Assembly: GCA_029856105.1 (NCBI GenBank)
Contig: JAHQWH010000096.1
Location: forward strand, 1-35,945
Reading direction: 5' to 3'
From: Promethearchaeia archaeon
Lineage (GTDB): Archaea; Asgardarchaeota; Lokiarchaeia; Sigyniarchaeales; SOKP01
Length of the DNA stretch: 35,945 nucleotides
The notes beneath the pieces were generated by a model. The model worked only from the letters and a program-made list of their open reading frames with translations, was not told the DNA's origin and made no database searches. Position numbers and translations under genes: made by a program. Positions 24,011 through 33,000 of the stretch are shown piece by piece; position 1 is the stretch's first letter, and each line of letters begins with the position of its first letter.

Positions 24011-24153
24011 GTTCTTTTGTGATTTGTTTGCATGTTGTATTCTAGGTCCCTCTTATGTTTGGTGTCATTATCATATTAGTTCAAAAATCTCTCAAAATAT
24101 ATATTCGCTACATGAAAGACATCCCTCTGACGATGCGAGAATGAAAATTTTCA

Positions 24154-24271
24154 TTAAAATTAGTTATCAATGCTGGGATTAAAAAAATTGTGTATATAGA
24201 AGGTTATAATATGGAAAATGAAGTTAAGAAAGATTTGTTAAACGAATCAGGTTTAATAATTATTCCTTTAA
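24154..24271 (+). repeat. 118-base direct repeat, right copy (orphan deaminase 3' end)
   Basis: This is an exact copy of 22369-22486 without the 5' two thirds of the gene. Reading in the deaminase frame it continues two codons (N, C) to a TAA, which gives the likely ancestral C-terminus. Confidence 0.92.
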
Positions 24272-24381
24272 ATTGTTAATTAAACTTTAAATCGCAATTT
24301 TTTCATCTTTATTTAGCAACTCTAAATGCAGCCTATATTTTTTTTTAATAAATTCTGAATAAATTTAAAGCATAATACGTA

Positions 24382-24397
24382 GAAATAATTTATACAT
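24382..24397 (+). promoter_or_regulatory. BRE/TATA promoter candidate for alba
   Basis: GAAATAATTTATACAT resembles a purine-rich BRE followed by a TATA box (TTTATACAT, 24389-24397). Transcription would start near 24419. A ribosome site GGAG at 24427-24430 then lies ten bases before the ATG. A strong promoter would suit an abundant chromatin protein. Confidence 0.45.
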
Positions 24398-24440
24398 AAT
24401 AATAGAGAATAAATAAATAACAGTTTGGAGAAAATAAAAA

Positions 24441-24740
24441 ATGTCAGACAAAAGAAAAAGAATGGAAGGTCAAGAAAACGCGGTCTTTGTTGGGCGTCGT
24501 CCTACGATGAATTACGTAATGGCAGTGATGATGGTCTTGAATAAAGGAGAAGATTGTACGGTAAAAGCTCGTGGCAAGGCGATTTCTCATGCCGTTGATA
24601 TCTGCGAGATTTTAAAAAATCGTTTCTTGAAGGGAGTTGAATATCAGGATATTAAAATTACCACGGAGGTACTTACGGGCGAGGAAGGTCGCCAAAATAA
24701 CGTAAGCTCTATGGAGATCGTTTTGTCCGCTCCTAAATAA
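24441..24740 (+). CDS. albA: DNA/RNA-binding protein Alba
   Basis: The 99-residue protein is an Alba homologue. Alba is a small, abundant dimer that coats DNA and RNA in many archaea and helps organise chromatin. The sequence follows the family closely: VFVGRRPTMNYVMAVMMVLNKGEDCTVKARGKAISHAVDICEILKNRFL, then the beta hairpin KITTEVLTGEEGRQNNVSSMEIVLSAP. The RRPTMNY segment is where Sulfolobus Alba has its regulated lysine (K16 in GKKPVMNY); here that position is arginine, so acetylation control of that residue would not apply. The hairpin loop keeps the basic/polar DNA-contacting character. The gene has its own promoter, ribosome site and downstream oligo-T tract and appears monocistronic. 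Confidence 0.95.
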   Translation: MSDKRKRMEGQENAVFVGRRPTMNYVMAVMMVLNKGEDCTVKARGKAISHAVDICEILKNRFLKGVEYQDIKITTEVLTGEEGRQNNVSSMEIVLSAPK

Positions 24741-24751
24741 ATAGAACTCGA

Positions 24752-24782
24752 ATTTTTTGAAATTTTTTTTTAAATATTTTTT
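24752..24782 (+). terminator. Oligo-T terminator region after alba
   Basis: Three T-runs (six, nine and six or more T) occur within about 30 bases after the alba stop, as expected for strong archaeal termination. Confidence 0.45.
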
Positions 24783-24851
24783 AGTTGATTAGCTTGTTAT
24801 TCGACTTTTTTTAAAAAATAACAATTAAAATTAAAAAAAAAGTAAAATAAA

Positions 24852-25274
24852 ATGGAAAAATTATTTCCTATAAGCGTTAACCCGCAATTTTGCGTCCGAT
24901 GCCAAAAATGTATGTATTCTTGCCATCCAAAAGCTATTTTTTTTAAAGATTCCTTAAGGTATGTGGATTATAATAAATGCAAAGGGTGCCTTAAGTGCGT
25001 AGATGTGTGCGAACACAACGCAATTGAAGTAATATCGATGGAAGACGGGCAATTAATAGATTTTGAAATAGATAGCGAAAGATGTACGATTTGTAAAAAG
25101 TGCTTAGAAGAGGGTTTTTGTTTCCAAAACTTATATGTTCTAATTATAGACCCCGATTCGGATAAAAAACAGATTAGTTTTAATAAGAAAAATATGGATT
25201 TATGTCAGAATTGTTTAAAATGTTTCGTTAATTGTCCAAATAATGCGATAATTCCCATCATTTCTCAGAAATAA
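24852..25274 (+). CDS. Ferredoxin-like protein with four 4Fe-4S cluster motifs
   Basis: This 140-residue protein holds sixteen cysteines in four groups: C14/17/20/24 (CxxCxxCxxxC), C43/46/49/53 (same spacing), C78/81/84/90 (CxxCxxCxxxxxC) and C118/121/124/128 (CxxCxxCxxxCP). This pattern predicts up to four [4Fe-4S] clusters in a tandem of two bacterial-type ferredoxin modules. The third motif has a wider last spacing. It would act as an electron carrier or as an electron-wire subunit of an oxidoreductase; the partner is not adjacent, since the neighbours are alba and aspartate kinase. The ferredoxin-dependent AOR in the window is one possible user, but that is speculation. No membrane segment or signal is present. 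The start is the ATG at 24852. Confidence 0.88.
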   Translation: MEKLFPISVNPQFCVRCQKCMYSCHPKAIFFKDSLRYVDYNKCKGCLKCVDVCEHNAIEVISMEDGQLIDFEIDSERCTICKKCLEEGFCFQNLYVLIIDPDSDKKQISFNKKNMDLCQNCLKCFVNCPNNAIIPIISQK

Positions 25275-25362
25275 AAATTATTGTGGAATTCCAACTTATT
25301 TATAAGTTTTCGATTTTTTCTATTCATTAATATCTCAATTTAACTCAATAATTTTGTGTTTT

Positions 25363-26787
25363 ATGGTTAGAATGGAAAATCTAGTTGTAATGAAATTTGG
25401 AGGTTCTTGTTTAAAAGATGAAAAATCTTTTAGTCAAATACATTATATTGTTAAAAAATATAGAGAATTCTCTAAAATTATAATTGTAACATCTGCGTTA
25501 AAAGGAATAACCGATAAATTAATAGATTTTTATAAAAAATCTTGTAAAGAAGAACCTAAATGCGATTACATTATTGACGATATTTTTACTATCCACAAAA
25601 ATGTGATTAATCAAATTCTTATCAACGAAGAAAGCGAATTTAAAAAGGCTTTTGAATTTTTAAAAAAAGAAATTGGCGAATTAAAACAGATTGGAAGCGT
25701 AATTAAATTAATCCGGCCAAGTATGGAAATTCAGGATATAATTATTTCCTATGGAGAAAAACTTAGTACATTTATTTTGAGCCAATATTTAAAATCAAAA
25801 AACCATAAAGCAAAATATATCTCTTCTGATGAGATTCTCCTTACAGACGATAACTTTGGGAGAGCTCTTCCGTTATTAGAGGAATCTGAGATATTAGTCA
25901 CTGATAAAATAATCCCCTTGTTCCAATCTGAATTAATTGAAATAATCTGTGTAACTGGGTTTTATGGCTCTACGAAAGACAAAAAAATTACTACATTTGG
26001 GCGAGGGGGAAGCGATTTAACAGCAGCAATTTTAGCATACTGTCTTAGGAATAACTTTATCTTAAAAGTAATTTACTGGAAAAATGTTAAGGGTTTTTTA
26101 AACGCAGACCCAAGAATCGCTGAAAAAACAGCCCTCTTAAAAAGAATTTCTTACAAAGAGGCAAAAGAACTTGCGTTTTTTGGTTCAAAAGTTCTACATC
26201 CATTGTGCCTTGATGTTAACGAAAAAGGAAACATTCCCTCTGAAATCAAGTTTTTCAACGATCCTGATTCTGACGAATTTACAGCGATAACGAAAGAAAT
26301 CGTTAGAGACGAGAAAGTAATTAAAGCAATTACTTCAATATATAAACTCTCAATGGTGACCGTTGAAAGCGATACGATGGTTCCATTATCGGGGACTGCT
26401 TCTAAAATTTTTTCTCTTTTGGGAGATAATAACGTTAATATTGTGTTTATATCACAGAGTTCCTCAGAAAATAATATAACTTTTGGTATAGAATTTGAAG
26501 ATTCAATGAAAGTTAGTTTCTTATTAAGGAATTCAGATCTTTTTGGTAAAAAATGGTTTAAGATTAAAATTGATAACGATATTTCATTAGTTGCCGTCAT
26601 CGGCGCAGGAGTCCTCCACACACCTGGTATAGCTGGAAGGGTCTTTACTTCGCTAGGAGATGGCAATATAAATATTAAAGCAATTGCACAAGGGTCTTCT
26701 GAATTGAATTTTACCGCTATAATTGATAGAAAAAATTGCGATAAAGCAATTAATGTGCTGTATAATGAGTTTATTAATCAGAAGTAG
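25363..26787 (+). CDS. lysC: Aspartate kinase
   Basis: Aspartate kinase phosphorylates L-aspartate, the first step towards lysine, threonine and methionine. The kinase domain begins VVMKFGGSCLKDEKSF and contains the FGRGGSDLTAAILAY loop and the WKNVKGFLNADPR segment. Two ACT domains follow: MVTVESDTMVPLSGTASKIF and LVAVIGAGVLHTPGIAGRVF, with the allosteric-type VNIVFISQSSSENN and INIKAIAQGSSELN segments. About 474 residues is normal for a kinase without a homoserine dehydrogenase fusion. The frame opens at TTG 25354, but I chose the ATG at 25363 (MVRMENL); an ATG at 25372 is also possible. The two intact ACT domains suggest feedback control by lysine or threonine. Confidence 0.94.
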   Translation: MVRMENLVVMKFGGSCLKDEKSFSQIHYIVKKYREFSKIIIVTSALKGITDKLIDFYKKSCKEEPKCDYIIDDIFTIHKNVINQILINEESEFKKAFEFLKKEIGELKQIGSVIKLIRPSMEIQDIIISYGEKLSTFILSQYLKSKNHKAKYISSDEILLTDDNFGRALPLLEESEILVTDKIIPLFQSELIEIICVTGFYGSTKDKKITTFGRGGSDLTAAILAYCLRNNFILKVIYWKNVKGFLNADPRIAEKTALLKRISYKEAKELAFFGSKVLHPLCLDVNEKGNIPSEIKFFNDPDSDEFTAITKEIVRDEKVIKAITSIYKLSMVTVESDTMVPLSGTASKIFSLLGDNNVNIVFISQSSSENNITFGIEFEDSMKVSFLLRNSDLFGKKWFKIKIDNDISLVAVIGAGVLHTPGIAGRVFTSLGDGNINIKAIAQGSSELNFTAIIDRKNCDKAINVLYNEFINQK

Positions 26788-26805
26788 AAAAAAGTAAGAA
26801 ATTGA

Positions 26806-28053
26806 TTAATTAATTCCAAAAAAATCTCGATGAAATTTACGTTCAGCCAGTTCTTTTCTGATTTTTTCTCTTTCTTCAGGGAGAATTCTATTTTTTAAGG
26901 CTTCGATGCCAATTTTTTTTCCTATGACTACTTTCGGATTGATTGACCAGTTTACATCTAATAATAAACATAAATAATAGACTGTCGATTGAATAAAAGC
27001 GATAAGATTGCCTATGTTATATTCGTCACAGCGTTCAATTGAGATTTTAGCTGACGGAACCCCTTGTTCTATTAGGGCTTGAAAAGTAGCGTCTGCTTGA
27101 TAATTTACTATGGTTTGGGCCGTTTGGTCGTTCACGTAATCTATTGAGGAATCTAAGTTAAAATCTGAGAATTCGTTTTTTATAGTCCACAATATCGGGA
27201 CTACAGCACCCTTAGTTCCACCTAATAGATATTCTAAAACTGAATGCTGACACAGTGGAGCAGATTGATAAGCACCCATTAGACCTTTCTCGTTCTTCCC
27301 AGTGCTTTCTGATGTTTCTTGCACGAATAATCCTACACTTCCTTCAAGATTCAGAGAATATGGCATAGAAAATACAGTCTTGTAACCTTTTTTGTACAAA
27401 TTATAAAGAAAAGCTGAAAAAAGGAATGCTGGGTTCTCGTCAAAACTCATAAATTCTTTATAAGCATCGTTTAACCCTTTTAAAAAATCTTCGATGTTAA
27501 CTCCTAACAGAAAAGCTGGGACAATTCCAACGTTAGAGATCGATCCCGCAAAACGACCTGAGATATCAGGAACCTCCAGAATGGGGCAACCTATTTTTTC
27601 TAATATTTGACGCATCGTACCCTTTGAAGAGAGCCCTAGAAATTTGTAATTGTTTTTTAAGAAAGTTCCTATAGTAGAGTTTACATCTAAAGTTTCGCCC
27701 CCTCTAGAGATAGGAATTACAACCGAATTTTCAGGATCTGTTGCGTCAAGGCATTGTTTTAATTCTACAGCCCTAGAACTTGTAATAGAATATAGATTCT
27801 TTTTAGATAAATGCCTTAAAGCAAGTAAAGTTTGAATTGAGCCTCCCGTCCCTAAAACTATAATGTTCTTTATTTTCTCACCCAGAAATTCTTTAGTCGT
27901 TTGGCGAATTGCTCCCATGTCGATATACGATTCAGTATCAATAAAAAATGGAGGATCCCAATGAGGTTTATTGGATTTAGAGATTGAAATTAGTTTTTCC
28001 ATTAAATTGGCGTTAATTTTTGGATAATATTCGAAATTTAAACCTAAACTCAT
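26806..28053 (-). CDS. pgi: Glucose-6-phosphate isomerase family protein
   Basis: This sugar isomerase interconverts glucose 6-phosphate and fructose 6-phosphate. Motifs of the PGI superfamily (two SIS domains) are present: VLGTGGSIQT, VVIPISRGGETLDVN, DISGRFAGSISNVG, QETSESTGKNEKG, QHSVLEYLLGG and, near the end, NPKVVIGKKIG with the C-terminal lysine. The frame extends to an ATG at 28107, but AGGTGA (28066-28061) lies seven bases before the ATG at 28053, and a TATA-like TATTTAAATA at 28112-28121 would start transcription near 28090, downstream of 28107. The 415-residue form is therefore preferred. It is convergent with aspartate kinase and divergent from the Roadblock gene. Confidence 0.88.
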   Translation of the reverse strand: MSLGLNFEYYPKINANLMEKLISISKSNKPHWDPPFFIDTESYIDMGAIRQTTKEFLGEKIKNIIVLGTGGSIQTLLALRHLSKKNLYSITSSRAVELKQCLDATDPENSVVIPISRGGETLDVNSTIGTFLKNNYKFLGLSSKGTMRQILEKIGCPILEVPDISGRFAGSISNVGIVPAFLLGVNIEDFLKGLNDAYKEFMSFDENPAFLFSAFLYNLYKKGYKTVFSMPYSLNLEGSVGLFVQETSESTGKNEKGLMGAYQSAPLCQHSVLEYLLGGTKGAVVPILWTIKNEFSDFNLDSSIDYVNDQTAQTIVNYQADATFQALIEQGVPSAKISIERCDEYNIGNLIAFIQSTVYYLCLLLDVNWSINPKVVIGKKIGIEALKNRILPEEREKIRKELAERKFHRDFFGIN

Positions 28054-28060
28054 TTTTAAT

Positions 28061-28066
28061 TCACCT
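28061..28066 (-). promoter_or_regulatory. Ribosome binding site that fixes the pgi start
   Basis: AGGTGA on the minus strand, seven bases before the ATG at 28053. It argues for this start over the upstream ATG at 28107, which has only a weak GGA nearby. Confidence 0.55.
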
Positions 28067-28111
28067 ATTAAAGTAGTATTTTTTTTTCTAAATATGACTT
28101 GTGACATATCC

Positions 28112-28121
28112 TATTTAAATA
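28112..28121. promoter_or_regulatory. Palindromic TATA-like element between pgi and the Roadblock gene
   Basis: TATTTAAATA reads the same on both strands and sits in the divergent gap. On the minus strand it would place the pgi transcript start near 28090. On the plus strand it is about 70 bases from the Roadblock start; a second TATA-like TTTATAT at 28144-28150 is better placed for that gene. Confidence 0.4.
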
Positions 28122-28190
28122 AACATTATTAGAAAAGGAATACTTTATATCATTAATGGTTTAAAATCATACTACGGGGTTACAGTTTCT

Positions 28191-28550
28191 ATGTCAGAAG
28201 AATATCTCTTTTTATTGGAAGATTTATATGGGTGTATCGATGGTATAAGATCTGCTGCGATCGTATCAATAGAAGGTTTAATTGTTCACTCGATTTTAGA
28301 AGAAGAGATTTCTGATTTAAATTTAGCTGCGATGACGGCAACAATTCTATCTGTTGCGGAGCGTGTATTGATAGAATTAAAATCTGGTAAGCTTGATCTC
28401 TGTATTTTACAAGGTGATATAGGTAATTTTGTAGTTATGGAGGCTGGGAGCGATTTGATTTTAGCAGTGTGTTTAGATATTGACGCTCGAATGGACACTT
28501 GCTTCGTTGAAATGAGAAAAACCTCTGAACAAATTAAAAGCCTGTATTAG
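28191..28550 (+). CDS. Roadblock/LC7 domain protein
   Basis: The 119-residue protein is a single Roadblock/LC7 domain: a first helix (EEYLFLLEDLYGCIDGIRSA), strands AAIVSIEGLIVHS, a long central helix with AAMTATILSVAERVLIEL, then strands LCILQGDIGNFVVMEAG and LILAVCLDID with a final helix. Roadblock proteins dimerise and regulate small GTPases (MglB for MglA in bacteria; dynein and Ragulator subunits in eukaryotes). Asgard archaea encode many of them beside many Ras-like GTPases. No GTPase is in this window. It lies about 140 bases upstream of radA with separate candidate promoters, so co-function with recombination is not implied. The start is the ATG at 28191. Confidence 0.88.
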   Translation: MSEEYLFLLEDLYGCIDGIRSAAIVSIEGLIVHSILEEEISDLNLAAMTATILSVAERVLIELKSGKLDLCILQGDIGNFVVMEAGSDLILAVCLDIDARMDTCFVEMRKTSEQIKSLY

Positions 28551-28623
28551 TCAATTATTAAAGGATTAATACGTCTAAAAATTGAAAAATTCGAAGTCTA
28601 TTTTCTTTAAAATAGCTTTTGTT

Positions 28624-28634
28624 ATATTTATAAA
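28624..28634 (+). promoter_or_regulatory. TATA box candidate for radA
   Basis: TATTTATAAAA lies about 60 bases before the radA ATG and predicts a transcript start near 28655 with a leader of about 35 bases. Confidence 0.4.
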
Positions 28635-28689
28635 ATAATCATTAAGAACTATAAAAATTACACTAAATTTTAATTAATTGTGATTTATA

Positions 28690-29958
28690 ATGGCTAAAGC
28701 AAGCGAAATGAATAATGGAGGCCAATCCGGGAATGGAGAGCCTTATTTCTGTAAAGAATGTAAAAGAAACCATACTAAAGGCAAAATTTACAAGGAGCAT
28801 TTAAAATTTGCTCGGTTCGAAACAGATAAAAAAGAAATCGAAGAAGAATCTGAAAGTAGTGAAAAAGGACTTGAATCTGAAGTAGAAGAAATTTTTGAAG
28901 GTTTAGATGAAGAGGAAAAAGAAGATGAAGATGACATTATTGAATTAAATGAGATGGAAGAAGAAGAATTAGATTCAGATCCAGATAGTAGTAAAGTTAT
29001 AATCAATGACGCAAATATGTGTGTAGAAGCTGTTAAAAGGCTTCCTGGGGTAGGTGAGGCTACGCTTAAAAAACTAATTAAGGCTGGATTTAGTAGCCTT
29101 GAATCCATCGCTTATACACCCCCAAAGATAATTCAAAATGAATCTGGACTCGGAGATAAAACAATCGCTAAATTAATTAAAGCTAGTATGTCCCAGTTAA
29201 AAATCGGCTTTAAGTCTGCTGAAGATGTATGGGAGTATAGAAAAAATATTTCGAGAATTACGACAGGTAGTCAAGAACTCGACGATCTTTTTGGAGGTGG
29301 AATTGAAACTGGTTGCGTTGTTGAGTTTTTTGGAGAGTTCAGGACCGGTAAAACCCAAATAGCCCATCAATTATGCGTTAATGTTCAATTACCCATGGAA
29401 GATGGGGGTCTCGATGGAAATGCATTGTATATAGATACTGAAGGAACATTTAGACCTGAAAGAATAGTACAGATGTCTGAAGGACTTGATTTAGATCACA
29501 AAAAGATTTTGAAAAATATAATATTTGGTCGTGCTTACAATTCTGATCATCAAATTCTCCTAATAAAAGAAGCTGCTAATCTTATCAAAGAGAAAAACAT
29601 TAAACTAATAATAGTTGATTCTTTAATTGGACATTTTCGAAGCGAATACGTAGGTAGAGGTACGTTAGCAACCAGACAACAAACTATTAATACCCACTTA
29701 CACGATTTATTACGTCTAACAGATATTTTCCCAGAGCTATGTATCATTGTAACAAATCAAGTTCAATCAAAACCTGATGTTTTTTATGGAAACCCAACAG
29801 TCGCGGCAGGAGGAAATATAGTTGCTCATGGATCAACAATAAGAGTATATTTAAGAAAAGGTAAAGGCGAGCAGAGAGTAGCGAAAATGATTGATGCGCC
29901 TCATCTACCCGAAGGAGAAGCTGTATTTTCAATAACAGAAAATGGAATTGGCGATTAA
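28690..29958 (+). CDS. radA: DNA repair and recombination protein RadA with zinc-knuckle and acidic N-terminal extension
   Basis: RadA is the archaeal Rad51/RecA recombinase that forms filaments on single-stranded DNA and carries out strand exchange. The helix-hairpin-helix N-domain is at about 115-170 ([18 protein letters not shown]). The ATPase core has Walker [10 protein letters not shown] (215-223), [14 protein letters not shown], Walker B LIIVDSL (about 306-312), and the C-terminal [20 protein letters not shown]. At 422 residues it is about 75-100 longer than usual. The extra N-terminus carries C21-x2-C24-x3-H28-x8-H37, a possible zinc knuckle, then about 60 residues very rich in Glu and Asp (51-100). 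The ATP-site residues are intact. It is probably a single-gene unit. The start is the ATG at 28690. Confidence 0.94.
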   Translation: MAKASEMNNGGQSGNGEPYFCKECKRNHTKGKIYKEHLKFARFETDKKEIEEESESSEKGLESEVEEIFEGLDEEEKEDEDDIIELNEMEEEELDSDPDSSKVIINDANMCVEAVKRLPGVGEATLKKLIKAGFSSLESIAYTPPKIIQNESGLGDKTIAKLIKASMSQLKIGFKSAEDVWEYRKNISRITTGSQELDDLFGGGIETGCVVEFFGEFRTGKTQIAHQLCVNVQLPMEDGGLDGNALYIDTEGTFRPERIVQMSEGLDLDHKKILKNIIFGRAYNSDHQILLIKEAANLIKEKNIKLIIVDSLIGHFRSEYVGRGTLATRQQTINTHLHDLLRLTDIFPELCIIVTNQVQSKPDVFYGNPTVAAGGNIVAHGSTIRVYLRKGKGEQRVAKMIDAPHLPEGEAVFSITENGIGD

Positions 29959-29974
29959 ACTATTTAAAAAATCT

Positions 29975-29981
29975 CTTTTTT
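29975..29981 (+). terminator. Oligo-T terminator candidate after radA
   Basis: A short T-run about 18 bases after the radA stop, in the AT-rich gap before the convergent giant gene. Confidence 0.35.
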
Positions 29982-30032
29982 AAAATACTAATGTAAAAAA
30001 ATAGAAAATAAAAAGAATAATAATAATAAAAT

Positions 30033-33000
30033 TTATTTTAATTTTTCGTATTCATTTGCTTTTTTGGTTAATCTCTTGACTTCTTTTGTCATATCACTAG
30101 CACCTAATTTGAAAATTTCTGACGCCATTTTAGACGCATATTTATACCTCGCGCTGGCTTCAGCGTAGTTTTTGTTTTTAACAGCATCTTTTGCTTCTTT
30201 TTCTAAATCCTTCTTTTTCCCGCTTAAATCTTCAATTTTAGTTTTTCGAATAATTTCCTCTATTTGAACGAATTCATTTGACAATTCCCAATTTGAAGCC
30301 AACATAGCGGCGCTTTGATACAATTCAATAGTTTTTTGATAATTTTTCTTTCCTTTCGCAATTTTGGCTCGTTTGCTTAACTCATTAACCCCTTTTTTTG
30401 CAGATTTCTTGTTATCAACTATAATAGTACCTATAGTAGTTTTAATTGGGGCAGAGACGATTTCATGTTGTTTAGTCAAGCTAGAAAGATAAGCTTCTCT
30501 TTCTATTGGACCCAATTGGCCTAAATCGTTCACCAATTTCTGTCTTTCATTGTTAGTTAGCGTGGTTAATGATGCGACTTTTTGACTAATAAGATTCAAT
30601 TCCTGCTGAGAAATAGGTTGAGCTTCAATTGTAGAGATTTCTATTGGCATTAGAATTTTCTTATCTCTTAATTCCTTAATTCCCATAAAAATTTCTGCGG
30701 TATCCTTACTCGTTTTTTCGGATGCTTCCTTTAATAACGTTGCTACAAAGAAAAATTCTCGTTCTGCTTCTTCACAACAGCTATGTGCTATCTTTAACAC
30801 ATCTTTTGAGAAAGAACCTTTTAACTCTTTAACGCTTGAGAAATCGTACGATATCTGATGTGGAAGAATAATGGATGTATTCAAAATCTCATCAACTATA
30901 ATACCGGCATTTCTAAAGTGGTTTAATTGACCTCTCCAAGTTGGCAATACTTCTTTGTAGGTTTTTTCAAAAGAATCTATAAATTCTTTTAAATGACGAC
31001 GAAGAATCATAGATGCTTTTTTACCTAAAACCAAAGCAACTCTAATATATTGACCATCAGCTAATAATAACATTTTATCGCCGTAAGAAATTTCGTTTAA
31101 TGTTTCTTGAGTAGCCATTTCTTTACCAAAAGAAGATACTGCCGTTAAAAACCCTCCTATCAATTCAGGATCTATCTGTTCTGAGCCATAGGATTTAAAG
31201 AAAATACACGTTCCAGTTCCTTTGTATAATACTAATATGTGCTCTAGATTAATAGCGTCGTCGAAAATAGTCTTAACATCGGTCAAAATGCGTTGTTTTT
31301 CCCTCTTTTTGGGAACGACTACACCACGATAAACTGCTAAAGAACCACCAGCAACAGCAACAATAGCTCCGATTAGTATGATATAAGGGAGCAGTTCTTC
31401 AAAGGCTAAACCGAGCGGAATAACATCGATATCGGAAATTGGCAATATGTAAGCTAAGTGGTCGTATTCAACTTGTAATTCAAGAGATATATTCATCGTC
31501 CTAGCATCGCTTCTTATTGTTATATCGAACGATACTCCACCAGTGCTATTAGTAATTTTAGTCTGAATTTCAGTTGACGCAGTTCCATCAAAGTAAGGCG
31601 TCATGATAACGGTATTACCTTGAAGAATTAGCCAATCAGAACCATTATAAAACTCTGCTAGAAGTACGATTGAAAATAAATCTCCTGCGTTAACCTCAGT
31701 TGGTTTCAGTACAACCGTCAGACGAGTTTGATATTTTTCAATTACGGTGAGATTGAAAATGAAAGATGTATTTTCGTAATTTGTCTTAGAAACTGTAATA
31801 TTAATTAAATAGCGTCCAGCAACTAAATTAATATTCGAAGTAGATATTGTTCCTATGTGTCTATTGGTTATAAAATTTATATCGTAAAGAAGTGTCCCGT
31901 TCGAACTGGTATCAAGATTTATATAGGTTATATAATATGAATTGACGGCTCCTAATACTAAATTGTTGCTGAATTCTAGATCAGTTATATTGAATTCGAT
32001 ATCAAGATCGCTTTCTTCGAAGATTGTAAAATTGTATCCTAATCCAGATGGTGTTAATTCTCCTCCCGGATCCTCCAATGAAATCAAATTTATTTGAGTG
32101 TAATTTCCTCTATAATAGAAAGTTACGTTAAATAGACTGTAGTCATAATTAGGAAATTTTGATGCGTTGATTTCTAACGTGTACAATCCTGAATTTCGAG
32201 TTCCCATAGTAATATCTAAAATATAGGTTCCGTTGCTGAATGGATCAAAAAGCCAAAATTCCCCGTCACTAAATGGAGTTCCAGTAGCGTAATTTTTAAC
32301 CACAATATTTTCTGTTATGACATTGAGAACCGGTAGGTTATTTGTAGTATCATTGAAGTAAAATCTAACTGATTGATTCAAACCAGAATTTCTTGCAATT
32401 TCTGGTATCGAAAATACATCAATAACTTCCGTTTGAATTGTTAATACATTTACTGTTAATCTTATAATTTGAGTCTCATTGCCGGTGGCATAAACATTAA
32501 ATTCATAATCGTACGCTGAACCTGTGACTAAAACATTTGTTGTATCTAAATGCATGGTATAATTTCCATTTCCCAAATTCTCTAAGAATGCTGTAAATCC
32601 GACAGGGCTACTTAATCTTGACCATGAAACTTCTTCAATTGGTTTGTCATTAGTATCGGTATAGTTGAATGTATAAGATACATTTAAACCTTTCATAACA
32701 GATCCTAAATCTATTATGTTAAAAGGAGTAATTTGGGTTGTAATTTGTCGGTGAAATGTGTAAGTTGTTGATCTGTTTTCATAGAATTGTTTGGAAGCAT
32801 CAATAAAAATATCAACAAAACCGTATTTTATGAAATCAGTATCATTTACGTTGATGTTTATATTATATTTGCCATCTCCAATGTAATTAACATTATCTTG
32901 TCTGTAAGTACTCCCTTCATCAAGACTATATTCAATTGTTGCTCCATCGATTCCAACATCCTTAATCGTATCATTATACTCAACTGTAACATCGAAGTTT

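Larger units (their letters stand above)
22487..24153 (+). other. 1.67-kb inserted cassette between 118-base direct repeats
   Basis: The segment lies between two exact copies of the deaminase gene's 3' end. It holds a 2 x 20-base tandem repeat, a truncated DUF4386 membrane protein, debris with short broken reading frames, and a methyltransferase gene with clearly higher GC than its surroundings. No integrase, transposase or relaxase is visible. The layout fits integration of a circular DNA that itself carried the 118-base segment, by a single crossover. An alternative is a tandem duplication followed by deletion and insertion. An assembly artefact is also possible. Confidence 0.6.
24011..24440 (+). 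other. Gene-free 430 bases: cassette end, deaminase 3' remnant, alba promoter
   Basis: 24011-24153 is the end of the cassette, with no readable gene. 24154-24271 is the second copy of the deaminase 3' end, followed by what was probably its original ending (CTT TAA-type context: codons for N, C and a TAA at 24277-24279). 24280-24380 is AT-rich spacer. The alba promoter follows. Confidence 0.6.

Noticed and set aside
23973..24182. 69-codon frame overlapping the methyltransferase end and the right repeat
   Set aside because: It crosses the cassette junction, is cysteine-rich by chance, and has no coding signature.
26151..26666. Minus-strand 171-codon frame inside aspartate kinase
   Set aside because: It lies wholly opposite two clear ACT domains and has no family features.
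28810..28825. GGTTCGAAAC, similar to a tRNA T-loop
   Set aside because: It lies within radA coding sequence and no acceptor, D or anticodon arms surround it.
28788..29108. Minus-strand serine-rich frame opposite the radA N-terminus
   Set aside because: The Ser runs are the complement of the Glu/Asp codons in the acidic arm of RadA.
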